From contig CAWGHW010000028.1 of the NCBI GenBank assembly GCA_963822485.1, forward strand, positions 124,001-188,000: a stretch of DNA of 64,000 nucleotides. Direction: 5' to 3'. Below the pieces are notes generated by a model. The model made no database searches and had not been told where the DNA came from. It was given only the letters and a program-made list of their open reading frames with translations. Numbering within the stretch: position 1 is the stretch's first letter; every line of letters begins with the position of its first letter. The DNA comes from DASUBV01 sp963822485 (GTDB lineage Bacteria > Actinomycetota > Actinomycetes > Streptosporangiales > Streptosporangiaceae). The translations under genes and the position numbers were made by a program. Below, piece after piece: positions 34,354 through 44,905 of the stretch.

Positions 34354-37300
34354 ATGCGCGGTACACGAAGGTTACGGCCAAGATCACGACTCCGCGGGCT
34401 GGTGAGCTGCCTGGCGGGCAGCGCGCTCGTCAGCGGGTTACTGCTGGCCACCGGGGCCAGCGCCTCGGCCGCCGTCGCCGGCTCGGCCGCCGCCGCCAGG
34501 CCGGCCTCCGCCGCCGGCCCAGCCGCTGTCGCCGGGCCTGCCGCCGCCGGCCCAGCCGCCGCCGGAACCCAGACCCGGCCCGCCGCGGCCGCCGCCGCCT
34601 CGTGCCAGGTCACCTACACCGTGAATAGCGACTGGGGCACCGGGTTCAGCGTCGCGATCACGATCACCAACACCGGCTCGGCGATCTCCTCGTGGACGCT
34701 GGGCTACTCCTACTCCGGCAACCAGCAGCTCAGCTCCGGCTGGTCCGGCACCTGGACCCAGTCCGGCAAGAACATCTCCGTGACCAGCGCCAGCTGGAAC
34801 GGATCCCTGGCCACCGGCGCCAGCACCCAGATCGGCGCCAACTTCAGCTACACCGGCACCAACACCGCCCCCGCCACCTTCACCCTCAACGGCACCACCT
34901 GCAACGGCGGCGGAGGCGGCGGCGGCACCGGAACAATCTCCGTCTCACTCACCAGCCCAGCCAGCGGCGCGACCTACACCGCGCCCGCGACCATTCCGCT
35001 GGCCGCCACCGCCACCGAGAGCGGCGGCACCATCAGCAAGGTGGAGTTCTTCAACGGCACCACCCTCCTCGGCACCACCACCAGCAGCCCTTACACCTTC
35101 AACTGGTCCAGCGTGGCGGCGGGCACGTACTCGCTGACCGCCGAGGCGTTCGACGCCAGCGGCGCCACCGCGACCTCCTCGGCCGTGTCGGTCACCGTCA
35201 GCCCGGCGAGCACCCCGCCGCCGAGCGGCTCGCCGATGGTCTCCATCACCAGCCCGACCGCCGGGCAGATCTTCACCCCCGGCTCGGCCATCACCCTGCA
35301 GGCCGCCCCGGTGACCGGCGCGGGCACCATCACGTCGGTCAGCTTCTACGAGAGCACCACCGCGGCCAACGACACCCTGATCGGCACCGCCACGAGCAGC
35401 CCGTGGGCGGTCCAGTGGGCCAGCGCGCCGGCCGGCAGCTACTCGCTGACCGCGGTCGCGACCAACGGCAGCGAGAGCCTGACCTCCTACCCGGTCGCGA
35501 TCACCGTCGAGTCCCCGACCGTGGTGGTCAACCCGCCCAGCATCGCCATCCAGCAGGGCGGCACCGGGACCTACGGCGTGGCCCTGTCGGCCCAGCCGTC
35601 GGGCACCGTGACCGTGTCGGTGGCGCAGGCCAGCGGCGGGGACCCGGACCTGTCGGTCTCCTCCGGCGCCTCCCTCACCTTCACCACATCCAACTGGAGC
35701 GTGCCGCAGAACGTCACGATCGCCGCGGGGACCACCGCGGCGGACGGCGGCGGCCAGGGCACCTTCACCGCCTCGGCGGCGGGGTACAACTCCGGCTCGA
35801 CGACGGTCACCGAGGCCCTCCCGGCGGGCTCGCAGTCCACGTACGACGCCTGGTTCCTCAACCTCTACGACACGATCATGAACCCGAACAACGGGTACTT
35901 CAGCCCCAAGGGCATCCCGTACCACTCGGTCGAGACGCTGATCGTCGAGGCCCCGGACTACGGCCACGAGACCACCTCGGAGACCTACAGCTATTACCTG
36001 TGGCTGACCGCGGACTACGGCCGGGTCACCGGCAACTGGACGCCGTTCAACACCGCCTGGAACAACATGCAGACGTACATGATCCCCAGCGCGTCGCAGC
36101 AGCCCGGGCAGAGCACTTACAACCCCTCCTCCCCCGCCACTTACGGACCGGACGAGCCGCTGCCCAGCGACTACCCGGTCGCCCTGAACTCCTCGGTGCC
36201 GGCCGGCTCCGACCCGCTCGCCGCCGAGCTCACCTCCACCTACGGGACCTCCAACATCTACGCGCCCATGTGGATCATGGATACCGACAACCGGTACGGG
36301 TTCGGCCAGTGCGAGGACGGCACCTCCACGCCGAGCTTCATCAACAGCTACCAGCGTGGCCCCATGGAGTCGGTGTGGGACACGATCCCGCAGCCCGACT
36401 GCGACACGCTCAAGTTCGGCGGCCCCAACGGCTTCCTGGACCTGTTCAACAACGGCGGCGGGAGCTTCGCCGCGCAGTACAAGTACACCGACGCGCCCGA
36501 TGCCGACGCGCGCCTGATCCAGGCCGCCTACCTGGCCGACACCTACGCCAAGGCCCAGGGCAAGGAATCGCAGATCTCCGGGGTCATGGCGGACGCGGCC
36601 AAGCTGGGCGACTACCTGCGCTACTCCATGTTCGACAAGTACTTCAAGCAGATCACCCCGGCGTGCAGCCAGGACGGCTCGGCGGCCTGCCCGGCCGGCA
36701 CCAGCAAGGCCAACGAGGACACCTACCTGATGTCGTGGTACTACGCCTGGGGCGGCGCCACCACCGGCGCCTGGTCCTGGCGGATCAGCGGCGAGGCGAT
36801 CCACGAGGGGTACCAGAACCCGGTGGCCGCCTACGCGCTGTCCACCGACCCCGACCTGATCCCGCTGTCCCCGACGGCGAAGGCGGACTGGGCCGCGAGC
36901 CTGACGACGCAGCTGAACTTCTTCCAGTGGCTGCAGTCGGCCCAGGGCGCGATCGCGGGCGGCGTCACCAACAACTGGGGCGGCAACTATGGCGACGTGT
37001 CCAAGCCGCCGGCCGGCGACGCCACGTTCGACGGCATGGACTACACCTCCGATCCGGAGTACGCGAACCCGCCGAGCAACCAGTGGTTCGGATACCAGAC
37101 CTGGCCGATGGAGCGGCTGGCCGAGTACTACAACGACACCGGCAACGCGCAGGCCGGCACGATCCTGGCCAAGTGGGTGAGCTGGGCCGAGTCGGTCACC
37201 TCGTTCAACACCAGCACCGGCTCGTTCTGCCTGCCGGGCACGCTCACCTGGTCCGGGCAGCCAGGCGAGAACTACACCTCCGGCGCCACCGCGCCGCCGG

Positions 37301-37797
37301 CCAACACCAGCCTGAATGTCTCGGTGTCCGGCTGCTCGGAGGACATCGGCGTGGCGTCCTCGCTGGCCAAGGTGTACGAGTACTACGCGGCGAAGTCGGG
37401 TGACGCCGCGGCGCAGACGGACGCGCAGAACATTATCGACACCATTCACAAGTACTTCGCCGACTCGCTCGGGTTCTCTGCGCCCGAGACGAGGACCGAC
37501 TACAGCAATTTCACCAGTCCCTACAACAACACCACCGCTGAGGGCGTCTTCATTCCCTCCGGCTGGACCGGAAAGTACCCCGGCGGCATCCCGCTCAGCT
37601 CGTCCACCAACACCTTCCTGTCCATCCGGCCGTGGTACATCGGCGATCCGGAGTGGTCCAAGGTGCAGGCCTACCTGAACGGCGGGCAGGCGCCGGTCTT
37701 CAACTACCACCGGTTCTGGGCGGAGGTGGACGTGGCCACGTCGTTCGACTCGTTCGCGCAGCTGTTCCCGAACGCGGCACCCCCCGCGGGCTTCTAG
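34354..37797 (+). CDS. Secreted GH48 reducing-end cellobiohydrolase with CBM2
   Basis: A 1147-residue exocellulase; ATG 34354 follows AAGGAGGA. Order: signal peptide with a long Ala/Pro-rich stretch, CBM2 (about residues 84-185), an Ig-like module (196-284), a second Ig-like module (295-385), a Calx-beta-like module (388-492), and the GH48 domain (493-1147) from STYDAWFLNLYDTIMNPNNGYFSP. VEAPDYGHETTSE carries Glu539, matching the proton donor of characterised GH48 enzymes. GH48 proteins release cellobiose processively from reducing ends and are usually single-copy and central to cellulose attack in actinobacteria and clostridia. It works with the GH6 and GH5 enzymes of the same island. A strong hairpin follows the stop. 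Confidence 0.96.
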   Translation: MRGTRRLRPRSRLRGLVSCLAGSALVSGLLLATGASASAAVAGSAAAARPASAAGPAAVAGPAAAGPAAAGTQTRPAAAAAASCQVTYTVNSDWGTGFSVAITITNTGSAISSWTLGYSYSGNQQLSSGWSGTWTQSGKNISVTSASWNGSLATGASTQIGANFSYTGTNTAPATFTLNGTTCNGGGGGGGTGTISVSLTSPASGATYTAPATIPLAATATESGGTISKVEFFNGTTLLGTTTSSPYTFNWSSVAAGTYSLTAEAFDASGATATSSAVSVTVSPASTPPPSGSPMVSITSPTAGQIFTPGSAITLQAAPVTGAGTITSVSFYESTTAANDTLIGTATSSPWAVQWASAPAGSYSLTAVATNGSESLTSYPVAITVESPTVVVNPPSIAIQQGGTGTYGVALSAQPSGTVTVSVAQASGGDPDLSVSSGASLTFTTSNWSVPQNVTIAAGTTAADGGGQGTFTASAAGYNSGSTTVTEALPAGSQSTYDAWFLNLYDTIMNPNNGYFSPKGIPYHSVETLIVEAPDYGHETTSETYSYYLWLTADYGRVTGNWTPFNTAWNNMQTYMIPSASQQPGQSTYNPSSPATYGPDEPLPSDYPVALNSSVPAGSDPLAAELTSTYGTSNIYAPMWIMDTDNRYGFGQCEDGTSTPSFINSYQRGPMESVWDTIPQPDCDTLKFGGPNGFLDLFNNGGGSFAAQYKYTDAPDADARLIQAAYLADTYAKAQGKESQISGVMADAAKLGDYLRYSMFDKYFKQITPACSQDGSAACPAGTSKANEDTYLMSWYYAWGGATTGAWSWRISGEAIHEGYQNPVAAYALSTDPDLIPLSPTAKADWAASLTTQLNFFQWLQSAQGAIAGGVTNNWGGNYGDVSKPPAGDATFDGMDYTSDPEYANPPSNQWFGYQTWPMERLAEYYNDTGNAQAGTILAKWVSWAESVTSFNTSTGSFCLPGTLTWSGQPGENYTSGATAPPANTSLNVSVSGCSEDIGVASSLAKVYEYYAAKSGDAAAQTDAQNIIDTIHKYFADSLGFSAPETRTDYSNFTSPYNNTTAEGVFIPSGWTGKYPGGIPLSSSTNTFLSIRPWYIGDPEWSKVQAYLNGGQAPVFNYHRFWAEVDVATSFDSFAQLFPNAAPPAGF

Positions 37798-37830
37798 GCA
37801 CCGAGCCGGCAGACACCCGCGACCCCAGCA

Positions 37831-37870
37831 GCGGGGCGTGCACCAGGAGCTACCTGCGTGCACGCCCCGC
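37831..37870 (+). terminator. Hairpin after the GH48 gene
   Basis: GCGGGGCGTGCAC (37831-37843) and GTGCACGCCCCGC (37858-37870) form a perfect 13-base stem with a 14-base loop, 34 bases after the stop codon. Confidence 0.75.
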
Positions 37871-37922
37871 ACCCACGACCTTGTTAATCATCGTCCTTGA
37901 TCTTCCGGCCAGGAGGGCCGCC

Positions 37923-38887
<965 letters not shown>

Positions 38888-38891
<4 letters not shown>

Positions 38892-38955
38892 CAGACCGGT
38901 GAAAATGGCCGGAATATGCAGCAAAGAGTTTTCGTATCCGTAACGCTCTCGATAC
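38888..38955 (+). promoter_or_regulatory. Promoter and possible operator before the lacI gene
   Basis: TTGACA at 38888-38893 and GAATAT at 38912-38917 (18-bp spacer) form a candidate promoter. Downstream, GTATC (38934-38938) and GATAC (38951-38955) are an inverted pair with 12 bases between, a possible autoregulatory site. Confidence 0.35.
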
Positions 38956-39050
38956 AACCGGTGTGCGGGACATAGGCCATGACGCAGCGCCCGATGGCCT
39001 GCAGCCGCCTATTGCGCCGACACCGGCAAATGGTTGGCGAGGAGGCTGGC

Positions 39051-40069
39051 GTGCCGGAAACGGACGCGCGTTTACGGCCCAAACTAGCTGACGTCGCGCA
39101 GCAGGCCGGAGTCTCGCCGGCCACGGCGTCGCGGGTGCTGACCGGCTCCGCCCGGGTCCGGCCGCAGACGCGCCGCCAGGTCGAGGCGGCCATTGTCGAG
39201 CTGGGTTACGTGCGCAACCGGGCGCCGCGGGCCGCGGCGTCGCGCGGCACCGGATCGATCGCCTTCCTGGTGTGCGAGGACAGCGGGAAGGTCTTCTCCG
39301 AGCCGTTCTTCCCGCTCATGCTGCGGGGGGTCAGCCGCGAGCTGTCGGCCCGCGACATCCAGCTCGTCCTGCTCACCGCCCACTCGCCACGCGAGTACCA
39401 GATCGTCTCCCGGTACCTGCGCAGCGGGCACGTGGACGGCGTCCTGCTGGTCAGCATGCACGGGCAGCGCCCGCTCGACCTGCACAGCCTCGGCATGCCG
39501 ATCGTGCTCGCGGGCCGCTCCGTCGGGAACGACGAGGGGATCTCCTACGTCGACGCGGACAACGCCGGCGGGGCCCGGATGGCCGTGCAGTACCTGCTCA
39601 AGACCGGCCGGGACAAGATCGCCACCGTGGCCGGGCCGCCGGACATGGCGGTCGGGGCGGACCGCCTGGCCGGATACCGCGCGACCATGGCCGACGCCGG
39701 CCTGGACGATCCCAGCCTGGTGGTGTTCGGCGACTTCGGCCGCGTGTCGGCCGCGCACGGCCTGTACCGGCTGCTGGACCGCCGCCGGCCATCGACGCCG
39801 TGTTCGCCGCCTCCGACCTCATGGCCGCGGGCGTGCTCGGGGCGCTGCGCCGCCAGGGCCGCCGGGTCCCCGAGGACGTCGCCGTCGTCGGCTTCGAGGA
39901 CTCGCCGCTGGCCGAGCACACCGACCCCAAGCTGACCACGGTGCGCCAGCCGGTGGAGGCCATGGGCACCCGGATGGTCCAGGAGCTGCTCGCGCTGATC
40001 GCCCGCGGCGGGCACGAGCCGACTCAGGTCGTCCTGGACACCGAGCTGGTCCTCCGCGACTCGGCCTGA
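39051..40069 (+). CDS. LacI-family transcriptional regulator (one-base frameshift)
   Basis: GTG 39051 is preceded by GAGGAGG and gives KLADVAQQAGVSPATASRVLTGSARV, the LacI helix-turn-helix and hinge. The sugar-binding core follows (SIAFLVCEDSGKVFSEPFFPLMLRG and on). Near 39785 the frame breaks: LLDRRRP runs into nonsense, while the next frame continues as AIDAVFAASDLMAAGVLGALRRQG and ends LVLRDSA at 40069. One missing C in a GCCGCCGGCC run explains it. The family and the location between cellulase genes suggest control by a cello-oligosaccharide, as with CelR/CebR. If the shift is real, the core is truncated and repression would not respond to ligand. Confidence 0.82.
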
Positions 40070-40263
40070 CGGCCGGGCGGGCTTGGTTACATTTCATGCC
40101 GGCCCCGCCGCGGCCCCAGGTGCGGCCGCGAAAGCCCTTGCTGACCTGCCCTTATCCGCGCCGCGGCGAGCTGGCCCGGCCGTGGCCGCGCAGGCGGCCT
40201 GGACGGCTGCCGGGTGCCCCCGTACGAAGAGTCTGACGGGGATCGACTCCCGAGGAGGCCCAG

Positions 40264-42498
40264 GTGCGCGCACGGGACATAACCATTGACATGAACAAGG
40301 CTCGGGTGGCGGCTGCCGGGCAGCGGGCCGGCCGGGCACTACGCGGAGTCGCTGGCGCGACCGCGCTCGGGCTGGCCGCCCTCGGCCTGGCCGGGTTAGC
40401 CAGTCCGCCGGCCACGGCCGCGCCCGTGGCGGTGACGGCCGCGACGGCGACTGCGGCGACTGCGGCCAGCGTGACCGTGAACGCCAACTCCGGCCTGGGC
40501 ACCATCCCGGCCAGCGCGATCGGCCTCAACACCGCCGTCTACGACGGCTACATGAACGACACGCCGATCCCCGGCCTGCTCAAGGCGGCCGGCATCGACG
40601 CCCTGCGCTATCCCGGCGGGTCCTACTCCGACATCTACAACTGGCAGACCAACGTCGCCCAGGGCGGCTACGACGCGCCCGGCACGAACTTCAGCGACTT
40701 CATGACCACCGCCCAGGCGGCCGGGGCGCAGCCCATCATCACCGTCAACTACGGCACTGGCACCCCGGCCCTGGCCGCCGCCTGGGTCAAGGACGCCGAC
40801 GTCACCAGCAACGACGGCATCCAGTACTGGGAGGTCGGCAACGAGGTTTACGGCAACGGCACCTACGGGTCCAACTGGGAGACCGACTCGCACTGTGACA
40901 CCTCGGCCGGGGGCAGCCCGGTGACGGTCGGCAGCGAGCCCAGCCAGACCTACGACTGCGGGCCGACCCAGTACGCCGACAACGTGCTGCAGTACATGTC
41001 GGCCATGAAGGCCGCCGACTCCGGCATCCACGTCTGCGCCGTGCTCACGACGCCGGGCTTCTGGCCCGACAACGTCACCAACGCGCAGTACCCGGACTCG
41101 TGGAACCAGACCGTGCTGTCCATCCTCGGGTCCGCCACCGACTGCGTCATCGTGCACTACTACCCGGGCGGCTCCTCGACGTCCGGCATGCTGACCGACC
41201 CGCAGGACATCGCCGGCATCGTGTCCACCCTGCACTCGCAGCTCAGCACTTACGCGGGCGTGAACCCGGCCAGCGTGCACATCCTGGTCACCGAGTCCAA
41301 CTCCTCGCTGGACAGCGACACTCAGCCGAGCGCGCTGTTCGCCTCCGACATGTACATGACCTGGCTGGAGAACGGCGTCACCAACGTCGACTGGTGGGAC
41401 GAGCACAACGGCGCCAGCGCGATCAGCACCGTCAACGGCGCCACCGACTACGGCGACTACGGCATCTTCTCCAACGCCTCCAGCAACAGCGGGACCACCG
41501 AGCCGGCCGCGGAGACGCCCTTCGCCCCGTACTACGGGATCGCGATGCTGTCGAAGCTGGGCTCGCCGGGCGACGAGATGGTCTCGGCCACCTCCAGCAA
41601 CGCGCTGGTCCGGGTGCACGCGGTGCGCCGCGCGGGCGGCAGCCTGGACGTGCTCATCGACAACGAGGATCCCGGCAACGCCTACACGGTGAGCCTGACT
41701 ACCAGCGGGTTCACCGCCTCGGGCTCGCCGACCGTCTACACCTACGCCAGCAACGCCGCGGCCATCACCTCGACCACGCAGACGTCGGCCTCGTCGGTGA
41801 CGGTCCAGCCCTACTCGATCACGGTCGTTCAGATCCCCGGCACCGGCGGGACCGGCGCCACCGCGCCGGGGGCACCGGGCCAGCCCACCGCGTCCGGGCT
41901 GTCGTCCAGTACCTCCAGCAACACCTCGGGCACCGCGACCGTGTCCTGGCCGGCCTCGGTGCCCGGCACCAACCCGGTCGCCGACTACCAGGTCTACCAG
42001 GAGGGCAGCGGCGGCAGCAGCACGCTGGCCGGGACGACGTCGGGCACTTCGCTGACCCTGACCGGGCTCACCATCGGGGTCAGCTACACCTACAACGTGG
42101 TCGCCGTGGACAGCCAGGGCAACTCCTCGCTGCCGTCACCGCCGGTGACGTTCACGGTGCCGCCGCCGGCCAACAGCAGCTGCGCCGTCCACTACGCGGT
42201 GAACAGCAGCTGGTCGGGCGGATTCAACGCCACCATCACGATGACCGACAAGGGCACGACCGCGATCAGCCCCTGGCAGCTCACCTTCAGCTTCCCCGCC
42301 GGCGAGAGCGTGCAGGGCGGCTGGGACGGGACCTGGACTCAGTCCGGGCAGGCGGTGACGGTGACGGCCGAGAGCTGGAACTCCACCATCGCCGCCAGCG
42401 GCGGGTCGGTGAGCATCGGCTTCAATGGCACCGACACGGGCCAGGACACGGCGCCCACCGTGCTGTCGGTCAACGGCGTGGAGTGCTCGAACAACTGA
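40264..42498 (+). CDS. Secreted clan GH-A glycosidase (GH51/GH39-like) with Fn3 and CBM2
   Basis: A 744-residue secreted enzyme; GTG 40264 follows GAGGAGG. A long signal peptide ends near ATAAPVAV. The catalytic barrel reads LGTIPASAIGLNTAVYDGYMND, IDALRYPGGSYSDIYNW, then YWEVGNEVYGNG with the probable acid/base Glu, and ILVTESNSSL with the probable nucleophile Glu. The RYPGG and EVGNE motifs resemble GH51 arabinofuranosidases and GH39 enzymes, but I cannot fix the family. A beta-sandwich domain follows (to about residue 520), then a fibronectin type III module (about 535-632) and a C-terminal CBM2 (about 640-744). Probably acts on hemicellulose side chains or glucans. Confidence 0.8.
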   Translation: MRARDITIDMNKARVAAAGQRAGRALRGVAGATALGLAALGLAGLASPPATAAPVAVTAATATAATAASVTVNANSGLGTIPASAIGLNTAVYDGYMNDTPIPGLLKAAGIDALRYPGGSYSDIYNWQTNVAQGGYDAPGTNFSDFMTTAQAAGAQPIITVNYGTGTPALAAAWVKDADVTSNDGIQYWEVGNEVYGNGTYGSNWETDSHCDTSAGGSPVTVGSEPSQTYDCGPTQYADNVLQYMSAMKAADSGIHVCAVLTTPGFWPDNVTNAQYPDSWNQTVLSILGSATDCVIVHYYPGGSSTSGMLTDPQDIAGIVSTLHSQLSTYAGVNPASVHILVTESNSSLDSDTQPSALFASDMYMTWLENGVTNVDWWDEHNGASAISTVNGATDYGDYGIFSNASSNSGTTEPAAETPFAPYYGIAMLSKLGSPGDEMVSATSSNALVRVHAVRRAGGSLDVLIDNEDPGNAYTVSLTTSGFTASGSPTVYTYASNAAAITSTTQTSASSVTVQPYSITVVQIPGTGGTGATAPGAPGQPTASGLSSSTSSNTSGTATVSWPASVPGTNPVADYQVYQEGSGGSSTLAGTTSGTSLTLTGLTIGVSYTYNVVAVDSQGNSSLPSPPVTFTVPPPANSSCAVHYAVNSSWSGGFNATITMTDKGTTAISPWQLTFSFPAGESVQGGWDGTWTQSGQAVTVTAESWNSTIAASGGSVSIGFNGTDTGQDTAPTVLSVNGVECSNN

Positions 42499-42507
42499 GT
42501 CCCAACG

Positions 42508-42580
42508 GCACGGCGGCACGGCACGGCGGCACGGCGGCACAGTACGGCGGCACGGCACGGCACGGCGGCACGGCACGCCG
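42508..42580. repeat. Low-complexity GGCAC/CGGCGG repeat
   Basis: Irregular tandem copies of GGCACGGC and CGGCGGCACGG lie between the convergent ends of the glycosidase and the kinase-like gene. Likely slippage-prone and without a coding role. Confidence 0.7.
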
Positions 42581-42581
42581 C

Positions 42582-44417
42582 TCAGCGGCGGGCCGTGGCG
42601 CTGTGGCGCAGGGCGCTGATCTCGGCTTGCAGCGCACGGGCGGCGGCCTGGCTCATGGCACCCTCGCCGAGCCGGGTCGCGACCTTGGCCCGGAGGGTCT
42701 GCGCCAGCTGGGCGACGGGAGCGGCGCGGCCCGCGGCCAGGTCAGTCGCGACAGGCTGGACGAGGTTGTTCAGGTCCACGCCCACATCCTGGCGGATCTG
42801 GCCTCGCTCGACGTAGGCGCGGATCGTTGCGGAGATGCGGCTGATCACGGCCAGCGGGGATGGCCGTGCGGGCGGGGTGGCCCGGGCCGAGGATGTTCCC
42901 TCCGGGGGCGACGGCCGACTGACGGCCGGGGGCGTCCGGTTTGCCGGAGCCAGGCCGTCCTGCTGCCGGGGAATCGAGAACATGATCAGCGCCAGGACCC
43001 CCGATGTAGCCGCCGTGGCGGCCGCCACCTTGCCGATGGTGACCAGCCGACGTCGGCTCCGGCCCGCCCGCGCGGGGCGACGCGGGGTGCGACGCGGGGT
43101 GCGGCCCGCTCCGCCGGGGGCACGCCCGGCGGGCGCGGGAGGACCGGCGGGGGCATGGCCGACGGGGGCACGCCCGGCGGGGGGACGGCCGGCGGGCGCG
43201 GGAGGACCGGCCGGCGCATGCCCGGCGGCCGCACGGCCGGCGGGGGCACGGCCGGCGGGGGCGGGAGGACCGGCCGGTTCTTGAGCCAGGTTGGGGGCGG
43301 CGATCTCCGGCCGACGAGCCGGGTCCGGGAGGGATGCGTGCTCCGGGCCGTCAGCCGGCCGGGCGGTCGGAGCCGGCCGGGCGGTCGGAGCTGGCCGGGC
43401 GGTCGGGGCCGGCCGGGCGGTCAGGGTCGGCCGGGCCGGAGCTGACCTGGCCGGGCGAGCGCCGAGCGCCTGCCGCGACATCACCGCGACATGGGCCGCC
43501 GTCGGACGCTCCGCGGGGCTCGCCCCGAGGCACGCCGCCCAGAGCGTGGCCAGGCCGGGCGGCACTGCGTCAGGCGGCACTGCGTCAGGCGAGCCTGCGT
43601 CAGGCGAGACCGCGTCAGGCGGGACTGTGTCGGGGGGGACCGTGTCGGGCGGAACCGTGTCAGGCACGACCGTGGGTGGCTGGACCGTGTCCGGTCCCGG
43701 TGCGCCGGGAACCCCCAGCATGCTGTTCGTGGACGTGATCCCGGTCAGGCAGGCGGTGAACACCACGCCCAGGGCGTACATGTCGGCCTCCGGGGTGGCG
43801 GGGCCGCCGACAGCCAGCTCCGGAGCGATGTAGGAGAGGACTCCAGCCGATGCCGCGGTCGCGCGAGGGCGGTTCAGCGGTGCCAGCCCGAAGTCGGTGA
43901 GCTTCACATTGTCTGGTGCGAGCACGATGTTCGCGGGAACGAGGTGGCCGTGCGTCACTCCGCCCCGGTGCGCGACCGCCAGCGTGGCAGCGACCGCGGC
44001 CACGATGCGGAGCGCCTCGCTGGCCGGGAGCGGACCCTCGGCCAGCCGTTCGTCCAGCGTCTGGCCGCCGGCCAGTTCCCTGACGAAGTAGGGCACCGCC
44101 CGGCCGTCGGGGAGCATGGCTTCGCCGAAGTCGTGGACCTGAGCGATTCCCGGGCCCGAAAGCTCGAGCGCGGCCAGACCGATGAGGTGGAACATCATGA
44201 TGGCTGCCGCGTCATCGACCGAGCGGGCGGGAAGCAGCTTCACGGCCACCTCGCGGCCCGTCAGCTGGTCGGCTGCCCGCCATACCCCGCCGGGATCGCG
44301 CGCCGATACCGGCTGCACGAGCCGGTATCGGCCCGCAATGACCGACGCCGCCCCTAAATGTTCCACACGCGCAAGTGTGCCCGATCCCAGCGGGCCAGCC
44401 AGCGAATCAGCCAGCAT
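42582..44417 (-). CDS. Membrane Ser/Thr protein kinase-like protein, predicted pseudokinase
   Basis: A 611-residue protein with a Pkn-type architecture: kinase-like domain (about residues 28-325), long Pro/Ala-rich region, one transmembrane helix (about 470-490, VAAATAATSGVLALIMFSI) and an extracytoplasmic helical tail. Lys60 in VAVKLL and Asp175 in the DFG motif (LTDFGLA) are present, as is an APE-like SYIAPEL. The glycine loop is lost (SARDPGGV). The catalytic loop reads H156-G-H158-L-V160-P-A-N163 instead of HRDLKPxN, so the catalytic Asp and the adjacent Lys are both replaced. ATP binding may survive, phosphotransfer probably not. Pentapeptide repeats (PPDTV type, about 250-285) and ARPAPT/APAGRAP repeats fill the linker. 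The start lacks a strong ribosome site. Confidence 0.85.
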   Translation of the reverse strand: MLADSLAGPLGSGTLARVEHLGAASVIAGRYRLVQPVSARDPGGVWRAADQLTGREVAVKLLPARSVDDAAAIMMFHLIGLAALELSGPGIAQVHDFGEAMLPDGRAVPYFVRELAGGQTLDERLAEGPLPASEALRIVAAVAATLAVAHRGGVTHGHLVPANIVLAPDNVKLTDFGLAPLNRPRATAASAGVLSYIAPELAVGGPATPEADMYALGVVFTACLTGITSTNSMLGVPGAPGPDTVQPPTVVPDTVPPDTVPPDTVPPDAVSPDAGSPDAVPPDAVPPGLATLWAACLGASPAERPTAAHVAVMSRQALGARPARSAPARPTLTARPAPTARPAPTARPAPTARPADGPEHASLPDPARRPEIAAPNLAQEPAGPPAPAGRAPAGRAAAGHAPAGPPAPAGRPPAGRAPVGHAPAGPPAPAGRAPGGAGRTPRRTPRRPARAGRSRRRLVTIGKVAAATAATSGVLALIMFSIPRQQDGLAPANRTPPAVSRPSPPEGTSSARATPPARPSPLAVISRISATIRAYVERGQIRQDVGVDLNNLVQPVATDLAAGRAAPVAQLAQTLRAKVATRLGEGAMSQAAARALQAEISALRHSATARR

Positions 44418-44581
44418 GCCACCGTCGGCGGGTGTCCGGACTCGCTAGCGTCGCCGCCCTAAGCGCGCTCGGCGTCCCCGGGCCCTGGCGCCGCCGGGGT
44501 AGCCCCAGGGCTCGCCGCCATCGGCGCCGCATTACGCGGGAGAGGAGGTCGTCGCGAATCTCGTCGCGGTGACGTGGCCGG

Positions 44582-44857
44582 TCACGAACTCGGCGCAGCC
44601 GATGCCTGGGTAGCGTCAGCCTGGCCAGTCAGGTCCTTGATCATCAGCGCGCGAAGCAGGGTGTTCTTGTTGACGCCGAGTGCCTGCGGGCCTGACCAGT
44701 AGACATCGCCCAATCGCCGGCTCGGCCGTAACCGGCCTGCTCGCGCCGAGGTAGAGCAAGAGCCTGATGACGGGCTGGTCGCAAGCAGCCGATCGTCAGT
44801 TGTGATCAGGCCTCTGACGTCGGCTAACGGAGATCTTGAACCCCTGACAGATGTCAT
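44582..44857 (-). pseudogene. Possible GntR-type regulator remnant
   Basis: The frame contains QALGVNKNTLLRALMIKDL, which resembles the recognition helix of GntR/YtrA regulators (ELGVNKNTVLRAL). Nothing before or after it in the frame fits a complete winged helix. The gap 44418-44905 otherwise holds nothing recognisable. Confidence 0.3.
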
Positions 44858-44905
44858 CGCCAGCTGGCGACATCTTCTTCTACCAGCGGCGCCAGGGCGC
44901 CCGGC

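Noticed and set aside
42612..43445. Plus-strand frames opposite the kinase-like gene
   Set aside because: They are Gly/Arg/Ala-rich shadows with no ribosome site. Kinase motifs on the minus strand define the gene.
43550..43660. Tandem DNA repeats in the kinase-like gene as a mobile or regulatory array
   Set aside because: They are in frame and encode PPDTV-type linker repeats.
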